Positions 44,256-52,587 of a DNA stretch of 64,000 nucleotides are shown piece after piece (position 1 is the first letter of the stretch; each line of letters opens with the position of its first letter). Made by a program: the position numbers and the translations under genes. The DNA is taken from the NCBI RefSeq assembly GCF_030812775.1, contig NZ_JAUSTI010000004.1, positions 1-64,000 of the forward strand, written 5' to 3'. Below the pieces are notes generated by a model. It was not told where the DNA came from, did not search any database, and worked only from the letters and a program-made list of their open reading frames with translations. Source of the DNA: Paenibacillus tundrae (GTDB lineage: Bacteria; Bacillota; Bacilli; Paenibacillales; Paenibacillaceae).

Positions 44256-45260
44256 TTGAATAGTTACATCGTCAAACGAGTATTAGTACTGCTGCCTGTT
44301 CTGTTAGGCATGACGTTAATCGTTTTTTCCATCATCCATGCCATTCCCGGTGACCCGGCGGAAACGATTCTGGGGCAAAAGGCAACAGAGCAATCCAAAC
44401 AGGCTCTCCGAGACCAACTTGGTTTGGATAAACCGTGGTTTCAGCAATACTTTGCATATCTCGGTGATCTGGTCAAAGGCGACCTAGGAACTTCTATCCG
44501 AACCAAGGTTCCGATTGCCCAGGAAATAGGGCCGTATCTAACTGCGACGTTTGAATTAACGATGGCAAGCATGCTGTTTGCCATTATCGTTGGTGTCAAT
44601 GCGGGGATTGTCAGTGCATGGAAGCATAACTCCTGGTTTGATTACTGCTGCATGGTTATTGCACTGGTTGGGGTTTCGATGCCAATCTTCTGGCTTGGCT
44701 TGATGGAGCAATGGCTGTTTGCCAACAAACTTCAGTGGTTGCCATCCATCGGCAGGATGAATCCGCGTGATCCGATTGAGGCGGTAACCGGTCTGTATGT
44801 GTTGGATACGATGATTGCTGGGCGCTGGGATCAGCTATGGACGGTGACAAAACACTTACTGTTGCCGAGTATTGCGCTAGGTACGATTCCAATGGCAGTC
44901 ATTGCACGGATGACCCGTTCCAGTATGCTGGAGGTGATGAGTTCGGATTATATCCGTACTGCAAAAGCCAAAGGTCTGGGTCCATTTTTTGTCGTGTATG
45001 GACATGCGCTGAAAAATGCATTCATTCCCGTACTTACCGTAATTGGCATTCAGACGGGATCGCTGCTCGGAGGAGCGGTGCTGACCGAAACCATCTTTGC
45101 TTGGCCGGGCGTGGGACGCTATATATATGAAGCAATTAGTTCAAGAGATTATCCGGTGATCCAGAGCGGAATCCTGATCGTTGCTTTTTTCTTCGTGGTG
45201 ATCAACCTAATTGTGGACTTACTCTACGCCGTATTTGATCCAAGAATCAGTTACAAATAG
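44256..45260 (+). CDS. Peptide ABC transporter permease (DppB/OppB type)
   Basis: A 334-residue permease with TTG start behind GAATGAGGA. It opens with YIVKRVLVLLPVLLGMTLIVFSIIHAIPGDPA, the OppB-type first helix, includes the EAA loop TAKAKGLGPFFVVYGHALKNAFIPVLT and GAVLTETIFAWPGVGRYIYEAI at the end. Six transmembrane segments are expected. It pairs with the second permease at 45572 to form the channel; ATPases are not encoded here. Confidence 0.93.
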   Translation: MNSYIVKRVLVLLPVLLGMTLIVFSIIHAIPGDPAETILGQKATEQSKQALRDQLGLDKPWFQQYFAYLGDLVKGDLGTSIRTKVPIAQEIGPYLTATFELTMASMLFAIIVGVNAGIVSAWKHNSWFDYCCMVIALVGVSMPIFWLGLMEQWLFANKLQWLPSIGRMNPRDPIEAVTGLYVLDTMIAGRWDQLWTVTKHLLLPSIALGTIPMAVIARMTRSSMLEVMSSDYIRTAKAKGLGPFFVVYGHALKNAFIPVLTVIGIQTGSLLGGAVLTETIFAWPGVGRYIYEAISSRDYPVIQSGILIVAFFFVVINLIVDLLYAVFDPRISYK

Positions 45261-45294
45261 GAATCCATCATTTGGTTTGATGGATGATTCTTAG

Positions 45295-45542
45295 ATATAA
45301 AATATACGAGTTATCTAAATTTCTACATGCAAACGGAGAGGACAGGGAAAACCTGGAGAAGTGGAGCTGCAAGCTTTCTGCAAGAAAGCTACATCGGAAG
45401 CATAAACATCGCCTTTATAACCGGATTCCTTCCTTTAGAAAAAAGGATAAAGGGAATCAGGGGATAACAGCGATCGGAAGGTTGCTCTGTCAGCGGAGTG
45501 ACGTGTAGTAAATGTTTTACATTGAACTCGTATATTTTATAT
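45295..45542 (+). ncRNA. Putative structured leader, repeat family copy A
   Basis: A 248-bp stretch closed by an 18-bp perfect inverted repeat: 45295-45312 (ATATAAAATATACGAGTT) and 45525-45542. Inside is GGGGATAACAGCGATCGGAA, also found (one mismatch) in the htpG leader, and an imperfect TTAT...CCGGATTCC / GGGAATC...GATAA stem. Both copies end ATTGAACTC about 40 nt before a start codon. I do not recognise a named RNA class. Confidence 0.5.
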
Positions 45543-45571
45543 TTCATTCATATCCAAGAAGGGGATGCCGC

Positions 45572-46471
45572 ATGGCCAAATTATCGACGAATACGGGCGC
45601 TTCCGTGGATGTTGCAACCAAATCGACTTCAGGCCCATGGCGGGAGGCTTGGAGAACGTTTCGTAAAAATCGGCTAGCGCTTGCCGGGCTGGTTATCATC
45701 GTATTTTTCATCCTCATCGCCTTCATAGCACCTTATATTGCACCCTATGATTACAAAGAGCAGGTTCTCGCGGATCGACTGCAAGCTCCATCGGCAGAGC
45801 ATTGGTTTGGTACGGATGATCTCGGACGGGATGTGTTCTCCCGCGTGTTGCATGGGGCAAGAATATCGTTATGGGTCGGCTTCTTCTCCGTCATCGGTTC
45901 GATTATTGCTGGTGCGTTGTTGGGGCTGATTGCAGGGTTTTATGGCAAATGGGTGGATATGCTGATCTCACGTTTGTTTGATATCTTGCTTGCTTTTCCA
46001 GGTATTCTACTTGCGATTGCGATTGTCGCTATTCTGGGGCCGTCTTTACAAAATGCCTTGCTCGCCATTGCGATCGTCAATATTCCGACCTATGGTAGAC
46101 TGGTGCGGTCAAGGGTACTTAGCTTGAGGCAGGAGGAGTTTGTCACGTCAGCACGTACGCTTGGGGCAGGCAATGCACGAATCCTGTTCAGGCATATCTT
46201 GCCCAATAGTCTTACACCTCTGATTGTACAAGGCACGCTGGGCATTGGTACGGCGATTATTGAAGCAGCAGCGCTGGGATTCTTAGGTATGGGTGCACAG
46301 CCACCTGATCCAGAATGGGGCAAAATGCTGTCGGATTCCCGCCAGTTCATCCAAAAGGCACCTTGGACTCTCATTTTTCCGGGTCTTTCCATTATGCTTA
46401 CTGTGCTCGGTTTTAACTTGCTTGGGGATGGCTTACGAGACACGCTTGATCCAAAGATGGCGAAAAAGTAG
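45572..46471 (+). CDS. Peptide ABC transporter permease (DppC/OppC type)
   Basis: A 299-residue permease. ATG 45572 follows GAAGGGGATG; the 20 upstream residues from 45512 lie within the leader repeat and are not used. It has an N-terminal cytoplasmic stretch, the helix RLALAGLVIIVFFILIAFIAPYIAPYD, the LFGTDDLGRDVFSRVLHGARISL family block and the EAA loop SARTLGAGNARILFRHILPNSLTPLIVQ. Partner of the 44256 permease. The gap 45261-45571 carries leader copy A. Confidence 0.93.
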   Translation: MAKLSTNTGASVDVATKSTSGPWREAWRTFRKNRLALAGLVIIVFFILIAFIAPYIAPYDYKEQVLADRLQAPSAEHWFGTDDLGRDVFSRVLHGARISLWVGFFSVIGSIIAGALLGLIAGFYGKWVDMLISRLFDILLAFPGILLAIAIVAILGPSLQNALLAIAIVNIPTYGRLVRSRVLSLRQEEFVTSARTLGAGNARILFRHILPNSLTPLIVQGTLGIGTAIIEAAALGFLGMGAQPPDPEWGKMLSDSRQFIQKAPWTLIFPGLSIMLTVLGFNLLGDGLRDTLDPKMAKK

Positions 46472-46628
46472 ACGTTATATATCAAGTGATCTCTGTCTAT
46501 TGCCTTATGCAGGGGACGTAATTGCTCGCAGAAAGGGTTCGAATGTTATGTTTTATGTTTTCATCGATGGCAATAGAAATATAGGTTTGTTGTTCCGTAA
46601 CCATTAGAACGCGGATTAATATTTGATT

Positions 46629-46656
46629 AGACAGCCGACTACATGGTCGGCTGTCT
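46629..46656. terminator. Hairpin downstream of the importer
   Basis: AGACAGCCGAC TACATG GTCGGCTGTCT, an 11-bp perfect stem. There is no clear T-run on either side, so termination is likely but not certain. The gap 46472-46902 also holds the ECF promoter and otherwise no gene. Confidence 0.45.
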
Positions 46657-46844
46657 GTCCGTTAAACTAACGGGCAGCGTATTCTTAATATATGGTGTAT
46701 TGTAGAGTGTTTTATTGTTAGTTAGGGAGGAAAACCAAAACTTAATAGCCTTATGGAAAAAGGGGTTAGATTTTGTTTTACATAGCGTTATCACTGCATT
46801 TCACAGCATTCAGTTCTTCCCATTTTGTATTTTTTTGAACCACA

Positions 46845-46871
46845 TGTCACATGAAAGGCCACTACCTCGTT
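46845..46871 (+). promoter_or_regulatory. ECF41-type promoter
   Basis: TGTCACA (46845-46851), 16 bp, CGTT (46868-46871). The ECF41 sigma group is known to recognise TGTCACA with a CGTC -10 at this spacing. It lies 31 bp before the start of the oxidoreductase-sigma operon and suggests autoregulation by the ECF factor encoded there. Confidence 0.65.
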
Positions 46872-46902
46872 CTATATGCAAACGACAGAAGAGGTGGATA
46901 TT

Positions 46903-48090
46903 ATGAAAACATTAACGTGCGTTGTCATTGGCGCTGGGTATGCGGGCATTCATGCAGTAAAAGAAATCCGTAAACGGTTTAAGGATCAGGTAAATAAGCA
47001 TCCGCTGCGACTGGTTCTGATTGACAAGAACGCTTTCCATCTGCGTAAAGTGTTAATGTTTAGACCTGCCGTTACAAATGAAGACATACGGATTCCGCTA
47101 ACCAAGTTGTTTCCGGACGAGGTTGAACTCGTGCAGGCCATGATCCTCAATATCAATGCGGTAGAGAAAAAGCTGGTTTATGTGAATGATGTGGGAGCAG
47201 AACATGAGATGAATTACGATATGCTCGTTGTAACCGTGGGCAGTGTGATTCGGCAGCCCGATCCCGATCAGGGTGGAATTGCACTCACCTCACTGGAAAG
47301 TGCGCAAAAAATTCGGAGCGTATGGCTTTCTAATCTTCAACAAGCCGCTTCTGAATCTAATGCAAGAGAACGTGAGCGATTAATGCACATTGCAATTGTG
47401 GGAGCTGGCATAAGTGGAGTAGAGACTGCTGCAGAGCTAGCTTATTATGCCCGTCGGGATGGGGAGCGGCTAGGACTTGACCCGCAAGCCATCCGAATTG
47501 AGCTATACAATGCACATGATCGCCTTTTTCTAGACGGCCCTGCCAAAGTAGGCATGAAACTAGAACGACTTCTCCAAGACATTGGTATAAACACGCTGCA
47601 TAATAAACGGATCATCAAGGAAGAAGGTGGGGTAATATGGTTGTCAGACGGTGAAAAGCGGAGTGTAGGGCTGTGTGTCTGGACGCTTGGACTACTGCCT
47701 AATCCGATGATTCACACGATCGGCTTGCCAGTAATATCTGATGGGCATGTGCGTGTTGATGTCAGCTACAGAGTGGCGGATATGCCTGGAGTCTATAGTA
47801 TTGGTGACTGCGCCAGAATTGTAGACCCGCTTAATGGGCATGTCGATGGCAAGACGTGCAAGGAAGCGATCCCCCAGGCTGCTCGCCTTGCCAAGATTAT
47901 GCTGGCAGACCTCGAAGGTCGCCAAGCACCGGTTCATGAGAGCTATATGAATTTGTATAGTATCGGACTAGGTCCGGGCAAAGGGTTAACCTGGGTAAAC
48001 AAATGGGGGATTGATTTTGTCATCACAGGTAAACTAGGTTGGAGAATTAAGGAGTACACATGGGATGCAGCAAGTATGTTGACGACATGA
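46903..48090 (+). CDS. NAD(P)/FAD-dependent oxidoreductase (NDH-2-like)
   Basis: A 395-residue flavoprotein. ATG 46903 follows GAGGTGG. The FAD Rossmann motif VVIGAGYAGIHAVKEI is at the N-terminus and the NAD(P) motif IAIVGAGISGVETAAEL is near residue 165; GVYSIGDCARIVDP closes the flavin domain. This two-dinucleotide arrangement is that of type II NADH dehydrogenases and related reductases. No C-terminal membrane segment is evident. In ECF41 systems such an oxidoreductase is a common partner of the sigma factor, and here it is cotranscribed with it. Confidence 0.85.
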   Translation: MKTLTCVVIGAGYAGIHAVKEIRKRFKDQVNKHPLRLVLIDKNAFHLRKVLMFRPAVTNEDIRIPLTKLFPDEVELVQAMILNINAVEKKLVYVNDVGAEHEMNYDMLVVTVGSVIRQPDPDQGGIALTSLESAQKIRSVWLSNLQQAASESNARERERLMHIAIVGAGISGVETAAELAYYARRDGERLGLDPQAIRIELYNAHDRLFLDGPAKVGMKLERLLQDIGINTLHNKRIIKEEGGVIWLSDGEKRSVGLCVWTLGLLPNPMIHTIGLPVISDGHVRVDVSYRVADMPGVYSIGDCARIVDPLNGHVDGKTCKEAIPQAARLAKIMLADLEGRQAPVHESYMNLYSIGLGPGKGLTWVNKWGIDFVITGKLGWRIKEYTWDAASMLTT

Positions 48091-48113
48091 TCGGATGAAT
48101 CGGGGTGGCTGAG

Positions 48114-48983
48114 ATGGAGGAACTATACGGTCGGTATAAAAAGTTATTGCTTACACTGGCTTACCAGATGACGGGTACGTGGACCGATGCGGAAGATGTC
48201 GTGCAGGATGTATTTCTTAAAGTATGCGATGTAAATCCGGCTGGTCTAACTGAGGAACCGAAGGCGTATTTGTGTAAAATGGTCGTTAATCGATGCCGCG
48301 ATCTGTATAAATCGGCTCGCAGGAGACGTGAACGTTATGTAGGAGAGTGGCTCCCTGAACCCATTCCGACTTCAATGGTAGATCCGCTTGATTTTATAAT
48401 CCGTGATGAATTGCTGTCCTATGCCGTTCTGGTCATGCTAGAGAAGTTGTCTCCGGCAGAACGCGCGGTGTATGTATTGCGTGAGGCTCTTGGTATTGAG
48501 TATGGCGGTATAGCCGAGATCATTGGTAGAAGCGAGATCAATTGCCGAAAGATTTTCAGCCGTGCAAAGGGGAAGATGGGGCTGAGTGAAGGGGAACCAG
48601 ATATTATCAAGACGGATAGAGAAGCGTGGATTCGCCAATTTATAGCCGCGTTTGAGCAGGACGATGCAGAGCGAGTTATTTCCATGTTAGCGAGCGATGT
48701 CGTTCTCATATCCGATGGGGGAGGGAAAGCGCTCGCTGCCGTTCGGCCGATTGCAGAACGCGATTCTGTTTTCAAATTTCTGTATGGTATTTTCCATAAA
48801 TCATTTCAACATGAAGATGGACTACAGATAGAGGTGAGAGAGATCAACGGCCAGACTGGAGTTGTTATCCGTTTGGGAGAGCGTGTCGATACCGTTGCGC
48901 TGATTCATATCATAGGACATTCTATTCGCAACATTTATCTTATTCGAAATCCAGATAAACTTCGATTTTTTCATCATATCTGA
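48114..48983 (+). CDS. ECF sigma factor, ECF41/SigJ type with SnoaL-like C-terminal domain
   Basis: A 289-residue sigma factor. ATG 48114 is preferred (GGGGTGG upstream); GTG 48105 is possible. Region 2 (YKKLLLTLAYQMTGTWTDAEDVVQDVFLK) and region 4 (LSPAERAVYVLREALGIEYGGIAEIIGRSEINCRKIFSRAK) are followed by a fused SnoaL-like domain with VLISDGGGKALAAVRPI and a terminal IRNPDKLRFF. These DGGGK and NPDKL motifs define the ECF41 group, where the extra domain regulates activity in place of an anti-sigma factor. The regulated stimulus is unknown. Confidence 0.92.
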   Translation: MEELYGRYKKLLLTLAYQMTGTWTDAEDVVQDVFLKVCDVNPAGLTEEPKAYLCKMVVNRCRDLYKSARRRRERYVGEWLPEPIPTSMVDPLDFIIRDELLSYAVLVMLEKLSPAERAVYVLREALGIEYGGIAEIIGRSEINCRKIFSRAKGKMGLSEGEPDIIKTDREAWIRQFIAAFEQDDAERVISMLASDVVLISDGGGKALAAVRPIAERDSVFKFLYGIFHKSFQHEDGLQIEVREINGQTGVVIRLGERVDTVALIHIIGHSIRNIYLIRNPDKLRFFHHI

Positions 48984-49002
48984 GGTTCAACTCATACTTC
49001 AT

Positions 49003-49034
49003 GCCGTTTCGAAGCATCGTTCGAGGCGGCTTTT
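49003..49034 (+). terminator. Rho-independent terminator after the ECF41 operon
   Basis: GCCGTTTCGA ... TCGAGGCGGC (two G-U pairs) followed by TTTT. Confidence 0.75.
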
Positions 49035-49111
49035 GTATTGCCTAACCTATTACGTTAAAATAAGAAGATGCGCTCGATTTCAATCATTTTGTTAAAATAA
49101 CCGCCATCATG

Positions 49112-49140
49112 TTGACACCCAATTTTCCCATATGTTATAT
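49112..49140 (+). promoter_or_regulatory. htpG promoter (sigma-A)
   Basis: TTGACA (49112-49117), 17 bp, TTATAT (49135-49140). The CIRCE operator begins 13 bp downstream of the -10 box, so HrcA binding would block initiation. Confidence 0.8.
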
Positions 49141-49152
49141 AAAAGGTAGGGT

Positions 49153-49179
49153 TTAGCACTCTAACGATCTGAGTGCTAA
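49153..49179 (+). promoter_or_regulatory. CIRCE operator (HrcA binding site)
   Basis: TTAGCACTC (49153-49161), 9-bp spacer, GAGTGCTAA (49171-49179): a perfect CIRCE. HrcA normally represses groE and dnaK operons through this site. Here it sits at the transcription start expected from the 49112-49140 promoter, about 500 bp before htpG. Confidence 0.95.
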
Positions 49180-49217
49180 TACAGGATGCTTTTTTTATAC
49201 ACGACTACATATGGAAT

Positions 49218-49660
49218 GATTTTGTTTTGAATATAGATCTTTGAATTTGAGTACGACACAAGAAGCGATGGGAAACAATAACGACCTCAGAAAGCGGAAT
49301 TTGCTTTAGCAGCAGACTCATTTGATAGCGGATTATAAGAAAATAGTTCCTGATAAGGTGCGACTGTAGTGAAGGGGACGAAATCGATTCGTAGGACACG
49401 AAGTGTTCGCCTTTATCCCCGAATTTCACCTATTAATAAGGGAGTCAAAGAAATTTGGGGATAACAGCGATCCGAAGAACGATTCGTAACCGGAACGTCT
49501 ACATTGCTGAAAGTGGGTCATCTATTTTGTTAACTGCTACTAAATGTGGTTGAAAGATCTGTTGTGAAGAGCGACCGAAGGTTTTGTTGAGCCACATTGC
49601 TTGTCATGTACATGCTCAGGTTCTACTATATTGAACTCAATCATTCGATATCCAATTTGA
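49218..49660 (+). ncRNA. Putative structured htpG leader, repeat family copy B
   Basis: The leader carries a 15-bp stem, TTATCCCCGAATTTC (49412-49426) with GAAATTTGGGGATAA (49450-49464, one G-U pair), followed by CAGCGATCCGAAG, the motif shared with copy A. It ends ATTGAACTC at 49630-49638, 39 nt before htpG. The boundaries are approximate. No terminator hairpin was seen inside, so control would be at translation or stability. Confidence 0.5.
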
Positions 49661-49676
49661 GAGGAGACACCCATTC

Positions 49677-51557
49677 ATGGCTAAGAAAGAATTCCAAGCA
49701 GAATCCAAGCGTTTGCTAGATATGATGATCAACTCCATTTATACGCAAAGAGAAATCTTTTTGAGAGAGTTGATCTCCAACTCCAGTGATGCGATTGACA
49801 AAATATATTACAAAGCCCTCACCGATGACTCACTTGTATTCAACAAAGAGGACTACTACATTAAACTGACCATCGACAAAGAAAATCGCACGCTTACCCT
49901 GACCGATACTGGTATTGGTATGACTCAAGAAGAGCTGGAGAACAACCTCGGAGTTATTGCTAAGAGTGGTTCCCTTGCGTTCAAGAAGGAAAATGAAGCC
50001 AAAGATGGACATAACATCATCGGACAATTCGGGGTTGGTTTCTACTCCGCATTTATGGTGGCAGACAAGCTGACTGTGACGAGTAAAACGCTGGGCAGTG
50101 ATGAAGCATGGAGATGGGAATCCGAAGGTGCGGATGGATATACGATTACACCAGCAGAGAAGGATTCTGTAGGAACCGAGATCGTCCTGACGATCAAGCA
50201 AAATACTGAAGAAGATTCATATGACGAGTTCCTGGAAGAGTATCGCCTGAGATCCATCATCAAGAAATACTCTGATTTCATTCGTTACCCAATCAAGATG
50301 GATGTGACAGGACAACGTCCGAAGGAAGGTACAGAGAACGAATTCGAGGAATACCAAGAAGAACAAACCGTTAACAGCATGGTGCCAATCTGGCGTAAAA
50401 ATAAAAGTGAGCTGACCGAAGAAGATTACACGAACTTCTATATGGAGAAGCGCTATGGTTTTGACAAACCGCTGAAGCACCTGCACATTAGCGCGGATGG
50501 CGCAGTGGTGTACAATGCAATCTTGTTTATCCCAGAGAATACACCGTTTGATTATTACACCAAAGAGTATGAAAAAGGTCTTGAGCTCTACTCCAACGGG
50601 GTATTGATCATGGACAAGTGTGGCGACTTGCTGCCAGATTACTTCGGTTTTGTTAAAGGTATGGTGGATTCCGAGGATCTGTCTCTGAATATCTCTCGTG
50701 AGATGCTGCAGCATGACCGTCAGCTCAGCCTAATTGCAAAGAACATTAAGAACAAGATCAAGAGCCAACTGCAAAGCTTGCTCAAGGACGAGCGTGAAAA
50801 TTACGAGAAGTTCTACCAAGCATTTGGACGTCAGTTGAAATATGGCGTATATAGCGACTATGGTGTGAACAAAGATACGTTGCAGGATCTATTGTTGTTC
50901 TCTTCTTCCAAAGAGAAGAAGCTGGTTAGCTTGGATGAGTACGTCTCCAGAATGCCGGAAGATCAGAAGTATATCTACTATGCATCTGGTGAATCAATCG
51001 AACGGATCGAGAAGCTGCCACAGATCGAGGGTGTACTCGACAAAGGCTATGAAGTGCTCTACTTCACGGACGATATTGATGAATTCGCAATCAAGATGAT
51101 TACGAACTATAAGGAAAAAGAATTCAAATCCATCTCCAGCGGTGACCTTGGCATCGAAGACAGTGCGGACAAAGAAGAAACAGAAGCACAGGACAACGAT
51201 AACAAAGAGTTGTTTGAAGCGATGCAAGCACAGCTCGCAGGCAAAGTAAAAGCGGTTAAAGCTTCGAAACGTCTGAGAAGCCACCCGGTATGTCTGTCCA
51301 CTGAGGGCGAGCTTACCATTGAGATGGAGAAAATTTTGAAAGCTATGCCTAATAGTGAAAATGTACAAGCGGATAAAGTGCTGGAGATCAACGTGAACCA
51401 CGATGTCTTCCAATCGTTGAAAGATGCATTTGCACAAGATAAAGAAAAATTGAGCTTGTATACAAGCCTGTTGTATCACCAAGCCTTGCTGATTGAAGGT
51501 TTGCCGATTCAAGATCCGGTTGAATTCACAAACGATATCTGCAAAGTGATGGTGTAA
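49677..51557 (+). CDS. htpG: Chaperone HtpG (Hsp90)
   Basis: A 626-residue bacterial Hsp90. The GHKL ATPase domain shows [28 protein letters not shown] and [16 protein letters not shown]; the middle domain has [22 protein letters not shown] segments ([10 protein letters not shown]), and the C-terminal dimerisation domain is complete. GAGAGGAG precedes the ATG. Control is by the sigma-A promoter with CIRCE and possibly the structured leader; in Bacillus subtilis htpG is not under CIRCE, so the arrangement differs. A terminator follows. Confidence 0.98.
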   Translation: MAKKEFQAESKRLLDMMINSIYTQREIFLRELISNSSDAIDKIYYKALTDDSLVFNKEDYYIKLTIDKENRTLTLTDTGIGMTQEELENNLGVIAKSGSLAFKKENEAKDGHNIIGQFGVGFYSAFMVADKLTVTSKTLGSDEAWRWESEGADGYTITPAEKDSVGTEIVLTIKQNTEEDSYDEFLEEYRLRSIIKKYSDFIRYPIKMDVTGQRPKEGTENEFEEYQEEQTVNSMVPIWRKNKSELTEEDYTNFYMEKRYGFDKPLKHLHISADGAVVYNAILFIPENTPFDYYTKEYEKGLELYSNGVLIMDKCGDLLPDYFGFVKGMVDSEDLSLNISREMLQHDRQLSLIAKNIKNKIKSQLQSLLKDERENYEKFYQAFGRQLKYGVYSDYGVNKDTLQDLLLFSSSKEKKLVSLDEYVSRMPEDQKYIYYASGESIERIEKLPQIEGVLDKGYEVLYFTDDIDEFAIKMITNYKEKEFKSISSGDLGIEDSADKEETEAQDNDNKELFEAMQAQLAGKVKAVKASKRLRSHPVCLSTEGELTIEMEKILKAMPNSENVQADKVLEINVNHDVFQSLKDAFAQDKEKLSLYTSLLYHQALLIEGLPIQDPVEFTNDICKVMV

Positions 51558-51584
51558 CACTACATTTTAACGTGTTTAAAGCGA

Positions 51585-51614
51585 AAGACAGGACATACAA
51601 TGTCCTGTCTTTTT
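51585..51614 (+). terminator. Rho-independent terminator of htpG
   Basis: AAGACAGGACA TACAA TGTCCTGTCTT followed by T-run. Confidence 0.9.
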
Positions 51615-51760
51615 ACTATACCGACAAAACATACGTCATGGGGAAGAGCTTGCCAACCAAACGATGTCCAAAGAACTCCGTGACTCCATTAATCAAGCAG
51701 TCTCATACCAATTTCGATGAAAAGTGGAAAATTGCCTATTCTCTTTTTTAAAAACACACT

Positions 51761-51789
51761 TGACAGGTAGGGATAAGGGGGTTATATTG
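51761..51789 (+). promoter_or_regulatory. marR operon promoter (sigma-A)
   Basis: TTGACA (51761-51766), 17 bp, TATATT (51784-51789). Transcription would begin near 51796 and pass through a terminator hairpin before the regulator gene. Confidence 0.8.
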
Positions 51790-51856
51790 ATTTCAATAAT
51801 ACTTTACTACTAATTAAATGAACAGTGAAATAATTTCTGAGCTCATTGGATCACCA

Positions 51857-51907
51857 AAGGCTCCAGTACATCATCCCCGTGGGGAAGGTGTGCCGGAGCC
51901 TTTTTTT
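51857..51907 (+). terminator. Leader terminator (attenuator) before the MarR gene
   Basis: Arms AAGGCTCC (51857-51864) and GGAGCCTT (51895-51902), with an inner CCCC/GGGG stem, then seven T. It lies between the promoter and the regulator start, so it should limit transcription of the operon. Confidence 0.8.
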
Positions 51908-51958
51908 ATTGCCTCCACACGAGGAATGAGGCCGAGTTCACAGAAGGGAAGGCTGCTA

Positions 51959-52501
51959 ATGGATAAAGAAACATGGGAGCAACTAACGATCGTAGATGAC
52001 CTATACCGCAAAATGGTACGTAGATTTGTGAAAGAGCGGGATCGCGTTAGCGTAGAGGGTGTGACGTTACCTGCCATGCTCATTCTACAAAAGATCATTC
52101 GCGATGGTGAGCAGCGACTTGGCGATCTGGCAGAACAGATGGATTTTACCTCAGGTGCAATCACTGCACTGAGTGACAAGTTGGAAAGCGCCGGGTATAC
52201 GGTACGCCGCCGTAAGGAGGATGACCGCCGCACGGTATTGTTGGATATTACCGCCAAAGGGCGGGAGATGGTAGCACGCAACAACAACATTGGGGATCGA
52301 TGTATTACGCTTCTGTTTCAAGGGTTCACGGTAGAGGAGCTGGAACAGCAGAGCCGTTTCTATGAACGGATATTTGCCAATCTTGAGGGATTCTCCGAAA
52401 CATTGCTGGGGCTGGCAGAACAGAATGTGGAGGCTCCATTACCTGTGGATCAGGAACAGAAGCCAGTACGAAGCAGCGAAAAAAAATACTTGAGTTATTG
52501 A
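51959..52501 (+). CDS. MarR-family transcriptional regulator
   Basis: A 180-residue regulator. I start at ATG 51959 (AAGGGAAGG upstream); the frame stays open back to 51818, across the attenuator, but has no ribosome site there. The winged helix is clear: GVTLPAMLILQKIIRDGEQRLGDLAEQMDFTSGAITALSDKLESAGYTVRRRKEDDRRTVLLDITAKGREM. It probably represses the following sulfotransferase-importer operon and responds to a small aromatic or sulfated compound; that ligand is inferred only from the neighbours. Confidence 0.9.
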   Translation: MDKETWEQLTIVDDLYRKMVRRFVKERDRVSVEGVTLPAMLILQKIIRDGEQRLGDLAEQMDFTSGAITALSDKLESAGYTVRRRKEDDRRTVLLDITAKGREMVARNNNIGDRCITLLFQGFTVEELEQQSRFYERIFANLEGFSETLLGLAEQNVEAPLPVDQEQKPVRSSEKKYLSY

Positions 52502-52520
52502 ATGAATTGCATAATTCATT
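52501..52520. promoter_or_regulatory. Candidate MarR operator
   Basis: AATGAATT GCAT AATTCATT: perfect 8-bp arms with a 4-bp spacer, overlapping the MarR stop codon and lying just before the arylsulfotransferase gene. The dimension suits a MarR dimer. Confidence 0.45.
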
Positions 52521-52587
52521 AACTTGAATTTTTGTAACTGGAGATAGATTCTTTATTCTACTTAGTACACAAAAGGAGCGAATTACG

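Noticed and set aside
45284-45508. 74-codon ORF in the permease leader
   Set aside because: It lies wholly in the structured leader repeat and lacks a ribosome site.
45457-49475. GGGGATAACAGCGATC resembles the 23S rRNA segment GGGGATAACAGG
   Set aside because: The match stops after about 12 bases and neither flank looks like rRNA; explained better by the leader repeat.
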